DNA of 64,000 nucleotides from JANNPJ01 sp965200525 (GTDB lineage Bacteria; Actinomycetota; Actinomycetes; Actinomycetales; Kineosporiaceae): NCBI GenBank assembly GCA_965200525.1, contig OZ241368.1, positions 6,634,001 to 6,698,000 of the forward strand. The letters run 5' to 3'. Below, in pieces: positions 44,558-52,752 of the stretch. The position numbers and the translations under genes were made by a program. The notes below the pieces were generated by a model that did no database searches, was not told the origin of the DNA, and was given only the letters and a program-made list of their open reading frames with translations. Numbering within the stretch: position 1 is the stretch's first letter; each line of letters begins with the position of its first letter.

Positions 44558-45331
44558 TCAACGAACCTCGGTGATCTCCGGGCCCCGCTCGAACGGCCGC
44601 AGGTCGTCGCGGCCGTCACTCGGCTCCTCGACCAGTTCCTCCGGGGCCTCGCCGACCCCTTCGGGCAGGCGCAGGGTGAGCAGCTCACGGGGAGCCATCG
44701 CCTCACCGCCGCGAACCACCACCACGCCGCGGACCAGCGCCTCCAGCTCGACCGCGGCCTCGGCCTCGTACGCGGCCTGACCATGGAAGACAGCCCTCAG
44801 GAACCAGCGTGGGCCGTCGATGCCGGCGAACCGGGCGGGCTGGTGGGTGGTGCGCCCGTCGGGGCCCCGGGCCGGCACCCGGGCCAGCAGCTCCCGGCCG
44901 AAGGTGCCCGGCATCTCGTCGGCGGTGCCGCCCTGCCGGGTCACGCTGGAGGCGATCTCCTTGCGGATCTCGTCCCAGATGCCGCTGGTCCGGGGGGCGG
45001 CGAAGGCCTGCAGCTGCACGGCCGAGTCACCGAGCTGGATGGTGGCGGCAATCACCCGTCCGGTCTCCTCCTCCACCTCCAGGCGCAGTTCCATGCCCTC
45101 CCGGCCGGGCAGCCAGAGGCCGCCCAGGTCGACGTAGGCGTCCGAGGCCTCGACCTCGGAGACGTCCCAGGGCCCGCCGGCCCGGTCGGCGTCCGGGCCG
45201 GGACCGGTGGCCGGGTCGACTTGGTCCGGCGTCCCGGAGCCGGCGCCGTCGCCGTCCTCGTCGGTCCACGACTCCGGATCGGCCCCGTCCTGAGGCTCGT
45301 CCTTGTCGCGTCCTCGCTTCAACCAAGCCAC
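44558..45331 (-). CDS. DUF3710 family protein
   Basis: 257 residues. An acidic, disordered N terminus (about 1-60, DKDEPQDGADPESWTDEDGD) is followed by the DUF3710 domain with LGGLWLPGREGMELRLEVEE, ARFAGIDGPRWFLRAVFHG and LVRGVVVVRG. Function unknown; normally adjacent to dut. GTG 45331 shares bases with the dut stop (TAGTG) and has GGGAGAG upstream, so the two are coupled. Confidence 0.9.
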   Translation of the reverse strand: MAWLKRGRDKDEPQDGADPESWTDEDGDGAGSGTPDQVDPATGPGPDADRAGGPWDVSEVEASDAYVDLGGLWLPGREGMELRLEVEEETGRVIAATIQLGDSAVQLQAFAAPRTSGIWDEIRKEIASSVTRQGGTADEMPGTFGRELLARVPARGPDGRTTHQPARFAGIDGPRWFLRAVFHGQAAYEAEAAVELEALVRGVVVVRGGEAMAPRELLTLRLPEGVGEAPEELVEEPSDGRDDLRPFERGPEITEVR

Positions 45332-45933
45332 TAGATCTCTCCCTGTTCCCGTGCAGTGCTCTGGGCCGGCGAGTCCGCCGGCGCCGACCGGTGTCCGCCG
45401 GTCGACCCGAAACCACCAGCTCCTCGGATCGAGGCCGGCAGTTCTTCCACGTTCACGAAACGAGCCCGGCTCACCCGCTGGACGACCAGCTGGGCGATCC
45501 GGTCGCCGCGGTGCAGCTGCACCGCGATTGCGGCATCGGTGTTCAGCAGGGTCACCTGGATCTCGCCGCGGTATCCCGCATCCACGGTGCCCGGGGCGTT
45601 CACCACGGTCAACCCACTGCGGGCGGCCAAACCTGACCGTGGATGTACGAATCCGGCATACCCCTCGGGCAGCGCGATCGCCACTCCGGTCGGGACGGTC
45701 CGCCGCTCCCCCGGGCCCAGGGTGACGTCGACGGTGGTCATCAGGTCGGCTCCGGCATCTCCCGGCCGGGCGTAGGCCGGCAGCGGCAGACCAGGATCGA
45801 GCCGCACCAGCAGCACGTCGACCTGGTCCGGGGTCGAGTCGTCGATCGAGTCGTCGGCCTGGCCGTCCACCAATGCGATCACCGGGTCGGAGGGCCGGTC
45901 GACGGCGGGGTCTGGAGCTGGAGACGTCCTCAC
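45331..45933 (-). CDS. dut: dUTP diphosphatase
   Basis: 200-residue trimeric dUTPase. The five conserved motifs are visible: PGDAGADL (58-65), PRSGLAARSG (98-107), GTVDAGYRGE (115-124) with catalytic D118, RGDRIAQLV (142-150) and GAGGFGSTGG (171-180). The N terminus carries an acidic extension of about 38 residues beyond the family core. TACGCT lies 8 nt before GTG 45933. The enzyme removes dUTP to protect DNA and supply dUMP for thymidylate synthesis. Confidence 0.95.
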   Translation of the reverse strand: MRTSPAPDPAVDRPSDPVIALVDGQADDSIDDSTPDQVDVLLVRLDPGLPLPAYARPGDAGADLMTTVDVTLGPGERRTVPTGVAIALPEGYAGFVHPRSGLAARSGLTVVNAPGTVDAGYRGEIQVTLLNTDAAIAVQLHRGDRIAQLVVQRVSRARFVNVEELPASIRGAGGFGSTGGHRSAPADSPAQSTAREQGEI

Positions 45934-45941
45934 GATCCGAC

Positions 45942-45947
45942 AGCGTA
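45942..45947 (-). promoter_or_regulatory. Putative -10 box of leaderless dut
   Basis: TACGCT on the minus strand, 8 nt before GTG 45933. Confidence 0.45.
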
Positions 45948-45990
45948 GCCACGCCGGGGCCCGGGATTACGCGCGTGGCAGGCTAGGGCC

Positions 45991-46452
45991 ATGGCAACTG
46001 ACGCCGACCAGGCGGTTTTCTCGGAACGACTGTGGCCCTCGCCCGGTATCTGGACGGCGTCGATCGGCTTCGGAGCGGCGCTGGGCCTGATCCCCGCCCC
46101 GGTCGACGCCGGGGTGGCCGTGGTGGTGGGGGTGCTGGGCGCGATCGGAATGGCCGTTCTGCTGGTGCTGACCACGCCGAACGTGGCGGTCACGGGCGAG
46201 TTGTTCGTGGCCGGGCGGGCCCGGGTGCCGCTGGCGTTCGTCGATCGGGTCGAGGCTCTGACCCCCGACCAGATGCGGCAGGCCCGGGGCATCGGTCTGG
46301 ATGCCCGGGCCTACCTCTGCCTTCGCGGCTGGTTGCCGGCCGGTGTGCGGGTCTTCCTGAGGGATCCGGAAGACCCGACCCCGTACTGGCTCGTGTCGAC
46401 CCGTCGCCCGGAGGCGCTGGCGGCCGCCATGGGCGCCGGGGTCGTCAAGTAG
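45991..46452 (+). CDS. DUF3093 membrane protein
   Basis: 153 residues. SERLWPSPGIW begins the family signature; two membrane helices follow (about 20-37 and 43-62), then a soluble domain with VDRVEALTPDQMRQARG and PYWLVSTRRPEAL. Function unknown; divergent from dut as in mycobacteria. ATG 45991 lies 6 nt after CAGGCT. Confidence 0.9.
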   Translation: MATDADQAVFSERLWPSPGIWTASIGFGAALGLIPAPVDAGVAVVVGVLGAIGMAVLLVLTTPNVAVTGELFVAGRARVPLAFVDRVEALTPDQMRQARGIGLDARAYLCLRGWLPAGVRVFLRDPEDPTPYWLVSTRRPEALAAAMGAGVVK

Positions 46453-46465
46453 AGCGTTACCGATG

Positions 46466-46496
46466 CCCGGCGGGTGCCGTCACAGCACTCGCCGGG
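46466..46496. terminator. Hairpin between DUF3093 and DUF4193 genes
   Basis: CCCGGCGGGTG pairs with CACTCGCCGGG (one mismatch) across a 9-nt loop, between convergent genes. Confidence 0.55.
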
Positions 46497-46529
46497 GTGG
46501 CGGCATCACGTCGTTCGACGAGCTGTGGT

Positions 46530-46829
46530 TCAGGCCGCGCATTCGTTGCAGACGAGCTGCCCGTTCTTCTCGCTGGCCAACTGGCTGCGGTGGTGCACCA
46601 GGAAGCAGCTCGAGCAGGTGAACTCGTCGGCCTGACGGGGAATGACGGTGGTCGACAGTTCCTCGCTGGACAGGTCGGCGCCCGGGAGCTCGAATCCCTC
46701 GGCCGCCTCGGTCTCGTCGACGTCGACCGCACTGGCGGTCTTGTCGACCCGTCGGGCCTTGAGCTCTTCGAGTGAGTCTTCGTTGAGGTCGTCGTCGGTC
46801 TTGCGCGGCGCGTCGTAGTCGGTTGCCAT
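46530..46829 (-). CDS. DUF4193 zinc-ribbon-like protein
   Basis: 99 residues. An acidic N-terminal half (DDDLNEDSLEELKARR) precedes a ribbon with C72 and C75 (CSSC) and C94 and C97 (CNEC), likely binding one zinc. The start MATDYDAPRKTDDDLNEDS is highly typical of the family, conserved next to dut and suhB. Function unknown; mycobacterial homologues have been linked to regulation, but that is not shown here. Confidence 0.93.
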   Translation of the reverse strand: MATDYDAPRKTDDDLNEDSLEELKARRVDKTASAVDVDETEAAEGFELPGADLSSEELSTTVIPRQADEFTCSSCFLVHHRSQLASEKNGQLVCNECAA

Positions 46830-47185
46830 GGTGGGGTCACGCTCCGGTAGGTCTGGCTGCGGTACACGGTCGGTGGCGCCGGTCGTGCGGTCTGTCGATT
46901 AACGCGACGGGAGCCTGATTTGTGCCCGCTCGCGGCAGGGATTGTGCACCACCCGGGGCAGGTCTGCTAACCCGCCACCCCGAAGAACCCTTAACGCCTG
47001 ACCAGGCGTGGGTTACCGTACGTTGACGACCGACCACACGGAACCGGGCATAGTAACGCGATGTTCGCGAGTCGTCCGCCCGGAATACCCCAGACCTTCG
47101 GCTCGTCAGCAATGTGTAGCCGTACAGTCGCCCGACCACCGGCCGGTTCACCGTCACGACCCCCCACCGTTCTCAGGAGGTGTAC
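46830..47185. other. 356-bp gap, divergent promoters
   Basis: No gene is supported. It holds the promoters of the DUF4193 gene (minus) and the 92-residue gene (plus). A GTTACCGTACG stretch near 47030 is a possible -10 region. In M. tuberculosis the gene cei occupies this position; no such frame is seen. Confidence 0.5.
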
Positions 47186-47464
47186 ATGAGCGACTTCACC
47201 ACCGAGCTCCGCCAGCGGGTCGCCGAGGCACAGCGTTCACTGGTCGAGGCCCGCGACAGCGGCGACGACTACCTGGTCCAGCTCTCGCTGGGCCAGATCG
47301 AGTCGCTCGCCCGGCTGGCCGCCGAGAACCAGGTCGACGTCGACGGCGTCGAGGAATCGCTCTCGGCGCACGGCCTGGCCACCCCGGGCCGGGGGCTGCC
47401 CCGGGTCGTCGACCTGGAGCGCGGCGGCCGGCAGTCCGACCCAATCGGGCTCAGCCGGTCCTAA
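47186..47464 (+). CDS. Small hypothetical protein
   Basis: 92 residues: a long amphipathic N-terminal helix (TELRQRVAEAQRSLVEARDSGDDYLVQ), then LGQIESLARLAAENQVDV and a loose tail. ATG 47186 has a consensus AGGAGG 5 nt upstream. No known domain. The last 14 nt overlap the convergent suhB stop. Confidence 0.75.
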   Translation: MSDFTTELRQRVAEAQRSLVEARDSGDDYLVQLSLGQIESLARLAAENQVDVDGVEESLSAHGLATPGRGLPRVVDLERGGRQSDPIGLSRS

Positions 47465-48329
47465 GCCCGGCGCCGCTCACGCCGGTGTCGCTGTCGGCGT
47501 CCAGACCGGTCAGCAGGTCGACCAGGGCCGCCTGCAGCGGATCACCGGCGGCCACCACCAGGTCGGGCCCGGCCGGGGCCCCGCGCAGGCCGCCGAGCCG
47601 CCCGCCGGCCTCGGTCAGCACCAGCGAGGCGGCGGCGATGTCCCAGACGTTCACCCCGCGCTCGTAGTAGGCGTCCAGGGTTCCGGTGGCCACTCCGCAC
47701 AGGTCGAGGGCGGCGCTGCCGATCCGGCGGATGTCCCGGATCCTGGGCAGCACCCCGGCCAGCACCCGGGCCTGGCCCTCGCGGCGCGCCACCCGGTAGC
47801 CGAACCCGGTCGCCACCAGCGCCTGGGACAGCTCGGGCGGAGTCGGCAGGTGCAGCCGGCGGCCGTCCAGCCAGGCCCCCTGGCCCCAGCCAGCGGTCCA
47901 GGTCGCCCCGGTGGCCGGCTGATGCACACAGCCCGCCACCGGCTGCCAAGCGCCGGCCACGGTGGGGTCACCGGCCACCAGAGCCACGCTGACGGCGTAG
48001 GCCGGGATCCGGTAGAGGTAGTTGACCGTGCCGTCGATCGGGTCCAGCACCCAGCTCAGCCCGGTGCCTCCGGGCTGCAGCCCGGCCTCCTCACCGAGCC
48101 GGCCGTCGTCCGGCCGGGCCTCGGCCAGCCGGTGGCGGAGCAGGTCCTCGACCGCCCGGTCCATCGCCGTCACGACATCGGTCGGGCTCGACTTGGTCGA
48201 CTCGACCTCCGGGCGCAGCCCCGGCCGCTCGCGCTCGCCACCGAGGATCAGCTCACCGGCCTCACGGGCCACCCGCTCGGCCAGCGCCACCATGTCCGGC
48301 ACCGACACGTCGAGCTCGGACCGGTTCAC
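47451..48329 (-). CDS. suhB: Inositol-1-monophosphatase family protein
   Basis: 292 residues. Metal-binding motifs: E80/E81 in LGEEAG, DPIDGT at 96-101, and WDIAAASLVLTEAGG near the C terminus. Actinobacterial family members hydrolyse inositol phosphate for phosphatidylinositol and mycothiol synthesis; substrate is inferred. GTG 48329 overlaps the hemH stop (GTGA). Confidence 0.92.
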   Translation of the reverse strand: MNRSELDVSVPDMVALAERVAREAGELILGGERERPGLRPEVESTKSSPTDVVTAMDRAVEDLLRHRLAEARPDDGRLGEEAGLQPGGTGLSWVLDPIDGTVNYLYRIPAYAVSVALVAGDPTVAGAWQPVAGCVHQPATGATWTAGWGQGAWLDGRRLHLPTPPELSQALVATGFGYRVARREGQARVLAGVLPRIRDIRRIGSAALDLCGVATGTLDAYYERGVNVWDIAAASLVLTEAGGRLGGLRGAPAGPDLVVAAGDPLQAALVDLLTGLDADSDTGVSGAGLRTG

Positions 48330-49531
48330 CGCCCGGCCCCGTCGACTCCCGGCCGTTCGAGGCTGAACCCGTCGACGCCGCAGGCCGCGGGCTTGTCCGG
48401 GGTGCGCAGGTTGCGGCAGCAGCCGACCGGGCAGACGTCGTGCCAGGGGCCGTGCCCGCCCACCGCGGGCCGGTCCGGCTGCTCCCCGCGTTCGGCCGCG
48501 GCCCGCTCCACCAGCAACTCGACCAGCCCGTCGACGAACCTCGGGTCGACCCCGTCGGTGGCGACCCGGACGTACGGCAGCCGCAGCTTCTCGGCCGTGG
48601 CGGCGGCCTCGGTGTCGAGGTCGAACACCACTTCCATGTGGTCGCTGATGAACCCGATCGGCACCACCACGACCCCGGGCGCACCGGCCTCGGACAGCCG
48701 GGCCAGGTGATCGTTGACGTCCGGTTCGAGCCAGGGCTGGGACGGCGGGCCGGATCGGGAGCAGTAGACGAGGTCCCAGCCGGGCTCGACACCGAGCCGG
48801 GCCGCGACGTCCACCATCACACTGCGGCAGGCCTCCCGGTGCGCGTCGGTGTACGCCCGGCCCTCCGGTCCCGAGGCGTCGTCCATGGCGATCGGAATGG
48901 AGTGTGTGACAAATGACACATGCGCCCCATTGGGGACTTTTGTCAGGCCTTCGCTGACCGCGTCGACCACCGGGGCCAGGAAACCGGGGTGATTCGCGTA
49001 GTGCCGGATCTTGTCCACGGCGAGGGTGCGGCCCTCGGCTGCCAGCTCGATCAGGGCCCCGGCCAGGTCCTCCCGGTACTGCCGGCACCCCGAATAGCTC
49101 GGGTACGCGCTCGTCACCACGGTCAGCACCCGGCGGGCCCCATCGTCATGGGCCTGCCGCAGGGCGGAGACCACGAACGGGGCCCAGTTGCGGTTTCCCC
49201 AGTACACCGGCACGCCCGCCCCGGCCGCGCCCAGGGCGGCCCGCAACCGGTCCAGGAGCAGCCGGTTCTGGTCGTTGATCGGACTGCGACCGCCGAAGGC
49301 CTGGTAGTGCTCGGCCACCGCGCCGAGCCGCTCGACCGGGATGCCGCGGCCGGCGGTGACGTTCTGCAGGAACGGCATCACCTCGTCCGGCGCCTCCGGG
49401 CCCCCGAACGACAGCAGCAGGACGGCGTCGTAGGGGCGCATCCGGCCCGGCGGCGCGCCTGGGCCGTCCGTATCGACGAGCTCGGTCCCGGGCGACTGGT
49501 CGGGCTGGGAGACTGATCCGGCAAGACTCAC
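48326..49531 (-). CDS. hemH: Coproporphyrin ferrochelatase (CpfC/HemH)
   Basis: 401 residues. Inserts Fe2+ into coproporphyrin III. Catalytic histidine in FVTHSIP and the HMEVVFDLD acid region are present. The C terminus has VCPVGCCRN and ACGVDG, four cysteines typical of actinobacterial ferrochelatases with a [2Fe-2S] cluster. The first ~30 residues before MRPYDAVLLLSFGG are an extension; GTG 49531 is used, ATG 49441 is an alternative. With hemE, hemY and hemQ it completes most of the coproporphyrin-dependent route. Confidence 0.93.
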   Translation of the reverse strand: MSLAGSVSQPDQSPGTELVDTDGPGAPPGRMRPYDAVLLLSFGGPEAPDEVMPFLQNVTAGRGIPVERLGAVAEHYQAFGGRSPINDQNRLLLDRLRAALGAAGAGVPVYWGNRNWAPFVVSALRQAHDDGARRVLTVVTSAYPSYSGCRQYREDLAGALIELAAEGRTLAVDKIRHYANHPGFLAPVVDAVSEGLTKVPNGAHVSFVTHSIPIAMDDASGPEGRAYTDAHREACRSVMVDVAARLGVEPGWDLVYCSRSGPPSQPWLEPDVNDHLARLSEAGAPGVVVVPIGFISDHMEVVFDLDTEAAATAEKLRLPYVRVATDGVDPRFVDGLVELLVERAAAERGEQPDRPAVGGHGPWHDVCPVGCCRNLRTPDKPAACGVDGFSLERPGVDGAGR

Positions 49532-49712
49532 GGCCCCGATGATGCCAAGCTTGGTCCGCCGGCGCGCGGCCGGTAGGTCGCAACGGGTCAGAATCCGAAC
49601 CGAATCCGAGTCGAGAACCACTCAGGCGCCGACATGCCCGAAGACATGCTTCGCCTACGGGGTACGAAGTGGCACAGTCTTCACACCAGGTGGGTCGCCG
49701 AAGGGAGTGAGC

Positions 49713-50807
49713 ATGGACGATCTTTCGCTCGTCGGCGTTCACGACGACGGTGAGCATCTTCTGGTTGCCGGGCCGAACGGTCAGCGGTTCCGGTTGAGGG
49801 TCGACGATGCGCTGCGCGCTGCCGTCCGCCGCGACCGGGCCCGACTGAGCCAGCTTCAGCTCGAGTCCGAGGGCCGGCTGCGGCCCAAGGAGATCCAGGC
49901 CCGGATCCGGGCCGGCGAGACCGCCGAAGAGGTGGCCGAGGCCGCCGGTCTGGGTATCGAACACGTCCGCAAGTACGAGGGCCCGGTGCTGGCCGAACGG
50001 CAGTACGTGGCCGACCAGGCCCGTCAGGTCCGGGTCCGGCGTGGTGGTTCCGGGGGCACCCTGGGCGAGACCGTGGCCGAGCGGCTGATGCAGCGCGAGG
50101 TCGACCTGGAGAACGTCAACTGGGATGCCTGGCGCGGTGAGGACGGCACCTGGACCGTCGCCCTCGACTTCGAGGCCGGCTCGATGGTGCGCCAGGCCCG
50201 CTGGACCTACAACGCCGCCGTCCGGCACGTGGTCGCGCAGGACGACGAAGCACGCTGGCTGACCGACGAGGAGACCAGCACCTCGTCGAACGCGGCCTCG
50301 GCCCAGCGCCGGCTGACCCCGGTCCGCGACCGGGTGTTCGACGTCGAGGCGCCCGGCAACCAGCGCGCGGTTCCGGAAGAGCCGGCCGCGATCGACCTGC
50401 TCGACACCCTGCGCGAGCGCCGGGGCCGACGGCACCGCCCGTTGACCGAGGACGAGGAGATCGCCGGCGCGCCCGATCCGGTCCGCGAAGCGATCGACTC
50501 CCTGCTCAGCCGGGCCGATGCGATGACCGAACCGCCGCCGGCCCACCCGGCCCGCTCCCGCCCGCAGGATGCGCGCGACGGCGAGGTCCTGGTCCTGCCT
50601 GACGCCGAGCCGCTCGACGCGCACCCGCCGGTGCCGCACCAGCCCGACGAGGTCGACGTGACCGACGACGAGGAGGCCACCCCGGTCGGGGCCGGCGCCC
50701 CCCGTCGTCCGGGGCCGGCCCCCAAGGGCGGTGGCAGCAAGAGCAAGTCCCGCCGCTCCAGCGTCCCGAGCTGGGACGACATCGTCTTTGGCCAGCGCCG
50801 CGACTGA
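49713..50807 (+). CDS. sepH: SepH family cell-division protein (DUF3071)
   Basis: 364 residues. The N-terminal DUF3071 domain (about 1-200, DDLSLVGVHDDGEHLLVAGP, RPKEIQARIRAGETAEEVAEAAGL) contains a helix-turn-helix-like segment; the C-terminal half is disordered, Pro/Asp-rich and ends with the short conserved block SVPSWDDIVFG. SepH in Streptomyces and mycobacteria promotes FtsZ assembly. ATG 49713 has AAGGGAG upstream. Next gene convergent, as in Streptomyces. Confidence 0.93.
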   Translation: MDDLSLVGVHDDGEHLLVAGPNGQRFRLRVDDALRAAVRRDRARLSQLQLESEGRLRPKEIQARIRAGETAEEVAEAAGLGIEHVRKYEGPVLAERQYVADQARQVRVRRGGSGGTLGETVAERLMQREVDLENVNWDAWRGEDGTWTVALDFEAGSMVRQARWTYNAAVRHVVAQDDEARWLTDEETSTSSNAASAQRRLTPVRDRVFDVEAPGNQRAVPEEPAAIDLLDTLRERRGRRHRPLTEDEEIAGAPDPVREAIDSLLSRADAMTEPPPAHPARSRPQDARDGEVLVLPDAEPLDAHPPVPHQPDEVDVTDDEEATPVGAGAPRRPGPAPKGGGSKSKSRRSSVPSWDDIVFGQRRD

Positions 50808-50822
50808 AGCCCAACCGACCCC

Positions 50823-50873
50823 GAAGTCCGGGTGGTTCTGACCCGCGCACCGGGTCAGGATCACCCGGACTTC
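50823..50873 (+). terminator. 23-bp hairpin after sepH
   Basis: Arms 50823-50845 and 50851-50873 with a 5-nt loop. The two mismatches become G-U pairs in plus-strand RNA but A-C mismatches in the other, so the hairpin is fully paired only in the sepH transcript. Likely a terminator for sepH with a weaker effect on the convergent gene. Confidence 0.65.
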
Positions 50874-50876
50874 TGC

Positions 50877-52040
50877 TCAGCCGCCCGAGACCAGCAGCGG
50901 GATCAGCGTCTCGGCCGGGGTGCGGGCGCCGTGGAAGGCGGCCAGGGCCAAGATCTGCGGGCGCGCCGTCCGGGAATCGACGACGGCCAGCGGGGCGGTG
51001 GCCGAGGTGACGACGTCCCCGATCCGGGGCAGCACGTGCTCGGACACCGGGCCGAACCAGCCTCCGGCGACCGCTTCGGCCCGGGTCAGCACGGTCATCT
51101 CGGCGCCCAGCCGTTCCCGCCAGGCCGCGACCACGTCGTCCCTCGCCCCCGGCCGGCAGTAGAGCTGCAGTGAGCGCGGCTCGCCGCCGACGTGCCGCAC
51201 CCCGGCGGCCAGGTCGGGCTCGTGGGCCAGGTCGAGGCGGTTCTCGAACGGCACGTCGACCATCCCGTGGTCGGCGGTGACCATCAGCAGAGCGTCCCGG
51301 GGCAGGCCCTCGGCCAGCATCCGGGTGAACGCGTCCACCCGTTCCAGCTCCTCGATCCAGCGCCACGAGGAGCAGCCGTGCTCGTGCCCGGTCTTGTCCA
51401 GGTCACCCCAGTAGACGTAAACCAGGCCCGAGCGGGCCCGCTCGACCGCGGCCAGGGCCGCCTTGACCCGCTGCTCCAGCGACTGGGCGGCCACGAACGT
51501 GCCACCGCGCTGGACCGCCTCGGTCAGGCCGGAGCCGTCGAAGAAGCCGGGCCCGATCCGGACCACGTCCAGCCCGGCCGCGGCCACCTTCTCGAACACG
51601 GTCTGGCTGGGCTGCCAGCGGCGCGGGTCCACCAGCGGATCCCAGAGCAGTTCGTTGAACAGGACGTCGCGGGCCGGGTCGAGGACCTCCAGCCCGACCA
51701 GGCCGTGGGCGCCGGGCAGCAGACCGGTGCCGAGCATGCCCATGCTGGTGGCCGTGGTGCTCGGGAAGCCCGAGGCGAGCACGCTCGAGCCGGGGGCCGA
51801 GCGGAGCGAGCGCAGGAACGGGGCGTGGCCACCGCGCTCCCGCAGCAGCAACTCCCCCAGCCCGTCGACCAGCAGGACGACGACGACCCGAGCGTCCGGC
51901 AGGGCCAGCCCGCCGGGCGGGCCACCGTCGGCCCCCGACCGGACCTGGACCCCGAGCGCCGCCGCGGCGGCCGGCAGCACGTCGGCCAGCGAGCCCGGGG
52001 GCAGCCAGGAGTCATCGACGACCGGCACCTCGGCGTCCAT
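50877..52040 (-). CDS. Alkaline-phosphatase-fold nucleotide pyrophosphatase/phosphodiesterase
   Basis: 387 residues. Metal-binding D59 in VVVLLVDGLGE, the nucleophile threonine in GFPSTTATSMG, metal ligands in YWGDLDKTGHEHG, and TADHGM are all present. The fold is of the NPP/phosphodiesterase branch; no signal peptide is visible, so it is probably cytoplasmic. Substrate unknown. Located between sepH and the DUF5998 gene, an arrangement seen in Streptomyces. Confidence 0.9.
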   Translation of the reverse strand: MDAEVPVVDDSWLPPGSLADVLPAAAAALGVQVRSGADGGPPGGLALPDARVVVVLLVDGLGELLLRERGGHAPFLRSLRSAPGSSVLASGFPSTTATSMGMLGTGLLPGAHGLVGLEVLDPARDVLFNELLWDPLVDPRRWQPSQTVFEKVAAAGLDVVRIGPGFFDGSGLTEAVQRGGTFVAAQSLEQRVKAALAAVERARSGLVYVYWGDLDKTGHEHGCSSWRWIEELERVDAFTRMLAEGLPRDALLMVTADHGMVDVPFENRLDLAHEPDLAAGVRHVGGEPRSLQLYCRPGARDDVVAAWRERLGAEMTVLTRAEAVAGGWFGPVSEHVLPRIGDVVTSATAPLAVVDSRTARPQILALAAFHGARTPAETLIPLLVSGG

Positions 52041-52057
52041 CGGGCTCGGTCGGGCGT

Positions 52058-52669
52058 TCAGACGCGCGCGGTGGCGGCCGAGAGCATCCGGGCGAAGGAC
52101 GACGCCTGACGGACCGCGGCCTCGCCCTCGGCCTCGGCGCTCAGCCGCACGGTGATGTCGTCGGCGGCCAGCGTGCCGGTGTACCCGTGGTCGGCCTCGC
52201 AGTCGGGGTCGGCGCAGGACGCCGGTTCGAGGTCGACCCGGGTCAGCGAACCCCAGCCGACGGTCAGACTCAGCTCCCGCGGGACGGCGCCGGAGCGGTG
52301 CTGTTCGGGGTGGGTGACCGCGTGCGACAGGACGACGGACGTGACCCGGCTGAGCGGCACCGCTTCGGTGGACGCCGACGCGTACGGCTCGGGGCTGAGC
52401 GCGTCCGGGTCGTGGTCGTCGGCGTGGGCGACGACGAGCCGGGTCGGGGTCAGCGCCAGCACGGTGACGTGCCGGCGCACCTCCACCCGGTCGAAGGTGG
52501 TCTCCTGCTGGACGAGGTAGGAGCGAACCTCCTCGCCGGCGATGGCGACGTTGAGAGCATCGTGGACGAGCGACGGGTAGAACCCGGCTCGCTCCACATC
52601 GGTGACGAGGTCGGCCGGCAGGCCGTGAGCCTCGCTGAGGGCGGGGTCCGCCCCGGGTCGTTCACGCAT
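52058..52669 (-). CDS. DUF5998 family protein
   Basis: 203-residue actinobacterial protein of unknown function: GFYPSLVHDALNVAIAGEEV, YLVQQETTFDRVEVRRH, and a central HSVVLSHAVTHPE-like segment. CAAGAT lies 6 nt before ATG 52669. It overlaps nothing and precedes the phosphodiesterase gene by 17 nt. Confidence 0.85.
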   Translation of the reverse strand: MRERPGADPALSEAHGLPADLVTDVERAGFYPSLVHDALNVAIAGEEVRSYLVQQETTFDRVEVRRHVTVLALTPTRLVVAHADDHDPDALSPEPYASASTEAVPLSRVTSVVLSHAVTHPEQHRSGAVPRELSLTVGWGSLTRVDLEPASCADPDCEADHGYTGTLAADDITVRLSAEAEGEAAVRQASSFARMLSAATARV

Positions 52670-52752
52670 ACGGCTATCTTGTCACCCGTTGACCACTCCC
52701 GGTGCCGTCGTGCCCGCCGAGTGAGGAGCCGAGCGAGGAGCCGAGTCAGGGC

